Shown here: positions 57,941 through 64,000 of the stretch, one piece after another | Position numbering within the stretch: position 1 is the stretch's first letter | Layout: each line of letters starts with the position of its first letter | Source: Agrocybe praecox | Lineage: Eukaryota > Basidiomycota > Agaricomycetes > Agaricales > Agrocybaceae | Assembly: GCA_964017145.1 (NCBI GenBank) | Contig: OZ024842.1 | Span: 248,001 to 312,000, forward strand | Length of the DNA stretch: 64,000 nucleotides | Reading direction: 5' to 3' | Notes under the pieces: generated by a model | Told to the model about the DNA's origin: nothing | The model's database searches: none | What the model saw: the letters and a program-made list of their open reading frames with translations, nothing else | Program-made: the position numbers and the translations under genes

Positions 57941-60900
57941 CTAGAAGGCAGGTCGTTTATAGGTTTAGCTAAGTGAACAGACCTGACTCAGCTACGGGAG
58001 TCTGGTCATAACGACGCCCGAACGAGAGGGACCTGGGAGGAAAGGAAAGAAGTTTAGGTGACAGGTATACCGGTAAACGGTGAACAAAGGCTCCGAAAAA
58101 TAGAGAAAAGAGACGCGACTGATAGAGATAAACGCATTGGATATATTCCATCAATAGCCCATCCACTGCGTTGCAGGGCACACTTTTCACTATTGTCGGG
58201 AGCATGCCCGACCGTCGTCGTCGCCGTCGTCGCCGTCTTCCCATGCTGTGACATGTCGTCTTCTCCATCTGTATCACCAATGAAGGTTCAGCCCGAGAAA
58301 GTGATCAAAACATGCCCCATACCATCGCATACAAGCGCATCGCAGCCATTCAAAAACAGACACGCCAGGGCTAACTGAACAACCCAGGTAACAGTGCGAG
58401 GACGCGGGGGCGGGCAGGAGCGAGAGTGGGTGAAGTGACTACCACAAAGGTTAAGAGGGGGGACGTTGAAGCACTGGAACAGCGCTCAGCATACAGCCCC
58501 TCTAGTATCTAGTCTCCCCTCTCGCTACTCTCCTCCCACTCACAGCCATAGCCCGGTGTTTTCCCGATCTTCGGTTTTTGGCTCATAGTCGGTTCTTCTT
58601 TTTTTCTGTCGACGTCCACCGTAAATACGTGGTAGCTTGGGGGCGGCGCGAATATGAAGCTGGGTCGTATACCGTGGGTGGTCTTGGTGTGGACAACAAA
58701 ATATTAGCCGACGAATCAGAACAAGAATGCGTAAACAGTGATAAACAAGTACACTTGTCTTACACGTAAGCGTGAACGCGTCTCAAGACGTTCAAGGGGG
58801 TGGGTTTTTTTTTTCATTAAAATTGTGCAGATGAGAGAGAGAGCAAAGTAAAGCACAGAAAAATGAGAAAATAATTTGGCTCTAAACTGGAATTACGGAA
58901 CGAACAAATGATTCATGGGACGAACGGCGTGCATCAGTCAAGCAGCTCATGGCGCGCGCCGCGAACACACTGCGCAGGGTTGGCTGAGGGTTGGTCCATG
59001 TCGGTGAGGTATGCCCCGTTTGACAATGTTATGCGATATACCAATCAATATCTTTCCATTTCAGTAGTATTCTGCTTCTTCCTGGCTCTTTCTTTCCTTT
59101 ATATCTATCAGTCATGCTTTCTCTCGCTATCGCTCTGCGTAGCACCATAAATCACGGGCTTAAATATTTTCTGTTTCTATATTTTTTTCCTCTGTCTGAC
59201 TCCTTCGTATGACTCATTTTAAAATGCTTCATGGAAGACACTGGATGATTATGGGAAAGGGAGAGAAGAGCGAAAGCGAAAAGCTTAGAGTTAGATGAGC
59301 GATGTGTTGGTCTAGATTTGATGGTTATATGACCAACCTCCTCCCCTTTTCCGTAATCTGCCTCGGTTCACTCTCGCTCCCGCCCTCCCACCAGCACTGA
59401 ATCTTCCGTGGATCGTGCAGTTAAGCCAGGTTCAGCATTGTTCGCTATGGTGCGAGTGTATGGGGAGGAAGACCATGCTCCGAAAGTGTAAACGACAGAC
59501 CAGGATGCAAGGGCGCAAAGGATAGGTTCTGTAGAACAGACGCCAGTTCGGATGAAGCATGCGGATGGCTGGGCATGCGGAATTGATAAGGGAGATGGTG
59601 AGGAATGGTGAATTAATTTGTATGTGCTCTCCGTCCTGCATGTGTACCTTGGCTGAAGGGAGGCACAGATTCAGGTTGTTGTGCGGTAATAGGAGACTCC
59701 TTGGATTGGCTGTACTTGAGTAAGGGGTCGGCCGAAGTACTGCCAGTGATATTGTACTCGAGTCAGTTTCGGGTGATGGTAAGCTCTCCTTTCCTAATTT
59801 GTGAGGTCTAGTATCAGAACTCGTTTGATCCTATTCACTACGAAAGACTACGCGCGGTACCGTCAGTCATACATTCATAGATAGGAGGCAATGAGAATGC
59901 CTTCTGATTGATGGACGACGCGGCTCGTATTACGACTTCGAATCCGTGGGAATGCTGGCTGTCCATTTGTCGCTTCCGCGTATGTTTTATTCTTCGGACT
60001 TCCACACCGTCGCCACCACCACGACCCATGATTCGAGACGTTCGCCAACGGGCACCGCCCGACATCTCCCCGCCCTCTTGCTCCGCAGTGAACTTGGAAA
60101 GAGAAGTTGTAGAGCGCCAACGAGGATGGATGGACGGACGGATGGAAAGGCCGGGCACCTTGCAAGTTGCAACGGATGTAAGAGGGAATGAGTGAGGGCG
60201 GATACTGTGAGATTGAGAAGAGATGTTCTCGGCGCTTTTTAAGCGTTCAACTTCCTCCTCTTATGAAATTTAAGCATTGTCACTTCCGCCCTCCCCGTGT
60301 CTTCGCACCAGAATCGCTCCGTTGAGCCAGGTTAGGACGTTGGTTGCTTTGGGTGGACACGATGCACCTGTTGTGTGGTACGCTTCCCTCACTCGCTGTT
60401 GGTGATATAGATGCCGGTATGAGGGAATGAGATGGCACGGGATGGCACGGAAAGACGAAAATAAAGTTGGGGTTGACGTCGACGATAGTTGGATGGAGTA
60501 TGACGAGGCTGGAAGATCGGGATGACGACAGTGGGCCATAGGTCTGACGATGTACGATCGATCGATAGAACAGAAGAGAGTGAATATAGGGGTTTCCATC
60601 AACTGGGATTAATCGAGGACGTCTAATTACGCCCCTCATCTATCTCTACCAGCCTTACATATCACGCCCCCTCGCTTCCTCCTTCTCTTTTTCTTCCCCT
60701 TCTTCTTTTGCATATGCCCTTCCTCCCAATTCTCCCTCGTTCAGCTATTGTATCCTTCTCAAGTCATCGGTCATCGTCACTATCATCAGATATAATTTAT
60801 CCCTTCAATCATTTATTCCTCTCACCCCAGAGGATCGATATGGAGAGATTTAGTGACGCAGAGTTCTGGTGGTAGGGCGATTTTCATCATTTGTTTATCG

Positions 60901-61921
60901 ATTTCCAACTTTTTTCATTCTTGCCGACCTTCGATTTGCAGTACCGCTCCTAACTGCAAGCCATGACACGGAATTGGCATCTGAAGACTAAGATTTCCGG
61001 AACCACGGAATTCGAGTGCAGCGTTGCTTTTATCACTGGTCATTAATGAAGAAAGGATCTCCTGGGCTGTAGTCTGTGAGTATGTTTTCACAATAAGATG
61101 TGTGAAATTGCGCTTACAGCCTAATGTGTACGAAGAACGAATCACAGCTGCCGTTGTTCTTCGCGTACCATTTACCCACCTACATAGATTCGCATACACG
61201 GCCCATGAATCATGTCTCACCTTCATGTTACCCCTGTTTCTTAACGTCGACGACGAAGTACAAGGGAACGGACGACAAGCGAGGTGCGCGAATGCATGCT
61301 TAGGAAGGACGGGCACCTGCCAATGTATGAGATTGAGAACGAAAGTGGAGACCGGGAGCTAGAGGTGCGATATGTTGGGCGCTGTTCAAGCGGGGCCCCT
61401 TTCTAAATAGGTGTTTATAGAAAGAGTGTTTTCGTTCATTTGAGTTGAATCTCTATATTTTACGATGTGCTTGACAAACGGCATCACGGCGGCATCATGG
61501 CTTAGAACTAGAATATGTAACTAGAATGCCACAAATACATCAAGCGAGGCCCGCGCTGTTACGGATTGGGTAGGGAATTAGTATTAACTTGGATTGACGA
61601 GTGGACGAATAAAGTTTTCTACAGGCCAAGAGGGTTCTTACTGACGACGGTTGGCACTCCCGAGTCCCAAAGGTATTGATAAATCCGGAGCAAGGTTAAG
61701 TGGGACCCATATCTCCCCAGCGCTGGCATATGAATTGATACAGGGACTTAAAGAAGAGCGAGAGAAACCTGGGGCTCAACGACGAAGACATTCACAGCAA
61801 TAGGAAAAAGGGCATGATTTTTTATAATTTTATAGTTAAGTACATTCATTGAGGGCACGTCCTCCTAGGCGCTGTGTACGGTCCACTGTGTGGGGACCAC
61901 TGTGCGCGGGAGTGTGAGTGT
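57941..61921. other. 4-kb region without a supported gene
   Basis: Includes a CGT/CGC trinucleotide run near 58205-58240, GGATGGAC-type runs near 60123-60143, and a strongly C+T-rich stretch at about 60655-60745. That stretch is followed at 60840 by the short frame MERFSDAEFWW, which could be a first exon, but I found no next exon. Other frames are short and overlapping. No gene claimed. Confidence 0.4.
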
Positions 61922-62510
61922 TCACTTGTACTGGAGAACAGTAACAGTGGCATCATCATGGGAGCTGTTCGCCCCGTCTTCAGAAATAACCTACAAGCGA
62001 ATAAGCTTCAGGAAGTAATCCAAACATAGTCACATACAGTAGTGGATATGAACTGCATCGGGAAGTCAGGCTCAGGGGCTTTATTGATCTGAAGAACACA
62101 ATATAAGTCTCCCATATTGAATAAAATTACATACGACTCACAGTAAGAGGTCCAACCATCTTGGAGCGGATGAAGTTGTTGCCGCCGTCCCTGCTGTTGG
62201 AGATCGTAACACGAATATTCGCATTAAAGTCAAAGGGACCGAAGGACCAGTGCTGCCTATTGTTGACGATATCCGCGAGGTGGACACGAGTTCCCTGTCC
62301 GCGGAATGTTGCAGAAGCAATGACGGCTCCTTGAGCGTTGAGGACCTCGAGCAAGACTCGCTGGTGGTACGCGGCATTCACGACCTAGTTCAAATGCATT
62401 GAAATTAGTCAAGGGTTTCCCAATATTGTCGTTCAGCAATAAATACATACACCGGCAAAGAATCCTCTAAAGCCAGAGGTAAGTGGGAAGGTGACTGGGC
62501 TGGTGGACAT
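61922..62510 (-). CDS. LecB-like predicted calcium-dependent lectin (140 aa)
   Basis: Small protein without a signal peptide, probably cytoplasmic. Exons 62510-62451, 62384-62142, 62088-62038 and 61990-61922 sum exactly to 141 codons. The N-terminus VTFPLTSGFRGFFAGVVNAA and the C-terminal SEDGANSSHDDATVTVL (121-137) resemble the opening beta strand and the calcium-loop/last-strand region of the bacterial fucose lectin LecB (PA-IIL type). In that lectin the equivalent acidic loop binds two calcium ions. Here Glu122, Asp130 and Asp131 are kept, while two of the usual acidic positions are Asn126 and Ser128. The segment between them is all beta-like (QRVLLEVLNAQGAVIASATF, FNANIRVTISNSRDG) and about 25 residues longer than LecB. 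The lectin assignment is inferred from remembered family motifs. An unrelated beta-sandwich protein is the alternative. Confidence 0.75.
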
Positions 62511-62570
62511 CGTATGCGTGTAGATTGTAGAATATGTAGAAGCTGATATTACCTCAAAATATGCGAGTCT

Positions 62571-62577
62571 CTTTATA
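62571..62577 (-). promoter_or_regulatory. TATA box of the LecB-like gene
   Basis: The minus strand reads TATAAAG 61 bp before the start codon, a typical fungal spacing. It supports the chosen ATG as the first one. Confidence 0.55.
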
Positions 62578-64000
62578 GTTTTTTCATTACTAGTTCCTAG
62601 CCTTATCCAGAAACATCACGATAGTCATCGGCTCTCTCGATGCTCAAAGAATTTCTGACAGCCTGAAAGGTTGTGGGCTAAAATAGAATTCGACAGTTGA
62701 ACATACGGAGAAAAAGTATCCCGAGACGTGCTAACTCCGCAGCGTAGAAGACTTACATTGAGATCCATTTGGACTATTTTCATGCATTCCATAAAGATAT
62801 GGTGAAATAATTGTCTCTAACAAGGGTCATCAATTTCTCCCTTCGGTTGCAGAACACCTTACACGACGTATTGTCCAAAATTTCGATCCATCAACTTGGT
62901 TTGCAGGGAACTGAGACCCTTAACCCATACGATTTGCGGCAAAAGCCGATAGGTTTTGAACTAAATAATTTCTGATTCCTGCCATATATTAGGAGTGTTT
63001 ATGATAAATTCATTGTGAAATTGTGTTACAAAACGCTCGTTTATGATTTACTGCCTTATTCTGAACATGTTCTCTCTGTCGATTTTTAGCGTTCTATTTT
63101 TAGCATAACCCTGGGGCTTTAATAGCTTATAATCCATACCCTCGGCCGTTCACCGACAAGTATGGGTTGAGAGGGAGGAGCTCGTTCAGCTCACTAATCT
63201 GTTCCACAAGCTGTGCATGAATTATGTACAAGTAGCGTTGTGTGCCACGACAGCCACAGGAACTCCTTTTGGATCCAATAAACAATGGCAATATTTGGCC
63301 CCTCTGGCACCGTCCCTCATGTAAAAATCTCATTATATAAAAACATATCCGTCCATATTCAGATGTGCTTCCACGGTTAAATCTACGTATATGGTAAATA
63401 AGAAATACATGCCACGATAATTGGGCAAAAAAGCTCTTTTGATCTCTTGATGCGCTACTATTTTAAGTTGACCGTGGTCAATGATCCAAGATGTGGGATC
63501 ACAGGCCTGCCTGTCGCCTAGCACTGGCCATAATTAAAAATGCCACGCACGTCGACACCACCCTGGTTTGTTTACATTCAGAACACCCGGTTTTTCTCAC
63601 TCTGCAAGGCACCATTGTATTGGCCGAATTGCGTGAAAGCGTTCAAATGATGTTGTCAATGTTCTGCAATTTGTCATTGTTTGAACTTGCGTACACTTGG
63701 AAATCGTGCAAACGAGCTGTTCCAATGCGCAGACAAGTGCACGCTCCCACCTTCTTGATGCGTATTATCGGATCGTTAGGCTTTGTATCTGTCTTATCAT
63801 TTCTCGTACGCTACGCTACAATTTTGCATCGAACACAGCGCAAACCATGCTTTTACTAGTATTCCAGCCGCCCACGCCCACGCCGCCATCTTTCTTCTCC
63901 GTTCTTCACCAGTAACCACATCATTTAGAGGTTTAGAACTCGGAGACGATTTCCCCCCGTCTCACCTCCTTCAATCGAGCTCAAAACGGTGGCAATCGTG
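62578..64000. other. gene-free right edge
   Basis: AT-rich DNA with only short frames. A pyrimidine-rich stretch near the very end (about 63860-63975) could be the leader of a gene lying beyond the window. Confidence 0.4.

Noticed and set aside
1..64000. short genes ending in a CAAX box, as in basidiomycete mating pheromone precursors near G-protein genes
   Set aside because: Scanning the ends of the small open frames gave no convincing C-terminal CAAX with a suitable upstream start.

Overview
The window looks like nuclear DNA of a mushroom-forming basidiomycete (Agaricomycetes, probably Agaricales). Genes are cut by many short introns (about 48-75 bp, GT-AG) and short exons, and the gene content fits: a cellulose-binding acetylxylan esterase, an F-box/leucine-rich protein, DUF6593-like and DUF7137-like proteins, small secreted proteins, and a MYND-kelch protein. 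No rRNA, CRISPR array, prokaryotic operon or intact transposon was seen. All exon models below were assembled by hand from splice signals and reading-frame phase. Those whose total length is a whole number of codons are marked as such.

Layout. 1-7.3 kb is almost gene-free, apart from an isolated intron-bearing tRNA-Trp at 1420. 7.56-9.32 kb holds a heterotrimeric G-protein alpha subunit (7 exons, 354 aa). 9.4-14.0 kb is gene-poor and carries an exact 26-bp direct repeat. 14.1-15.2 kb encodes a secreted acetylxylan esterase with a C-terminal CBM1. 17.6-22.1 kb carries two minus-strand genes: an unrecognised serine-rich protein with three tiny exons, and an F-box protein. 23.6-25.8 kb has a tandem pair of kinase-like genes, the first broken. 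26.2-34.9 kb is the densest part, all on the minus strand: a TPR-like/kelch/MYND protein, a 14-exon membrane-anchored YtcJ-type amidohydrolase, and a PWWP/LEDGF-like chromatin protein. 36.7-40.8 kb has a DUF6593-like protein, two small unknowns (one broken) and a DUF7137-like protein.

From 41.5 kb rightward the window is accessory in character and dominated by local duplication and decay. There is a head-to-head pair of intact 153-aa small secreted proteins sharing a 9-nt microexon. At least four partial copies of one unrecognised multicopy family occur (44.7, 45.9, 49.6, 57.7 kb). A tail-to-tail pair of seven-TM proteins (51.9 kb broken, 55.1 kb intact) flanks a 149-bp MITE-like element. At 61.9-62.5 kb lies a 140-aa protein whose N- and C-terminal motifs resemble the calcium-dependent lectin LecB. 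Long stretches at 46.3-49.5 and 58-61.9 kb hold no gene I can support.

The genes do not form one pathway. The most noteworthy items are the LecB-like protein, the mirrored secreted-protein pair, the decaying multicopy family, the MITE between seven-TM paralogues, the pseudokinase pair, and the TPR-kelch-MYND architecture.
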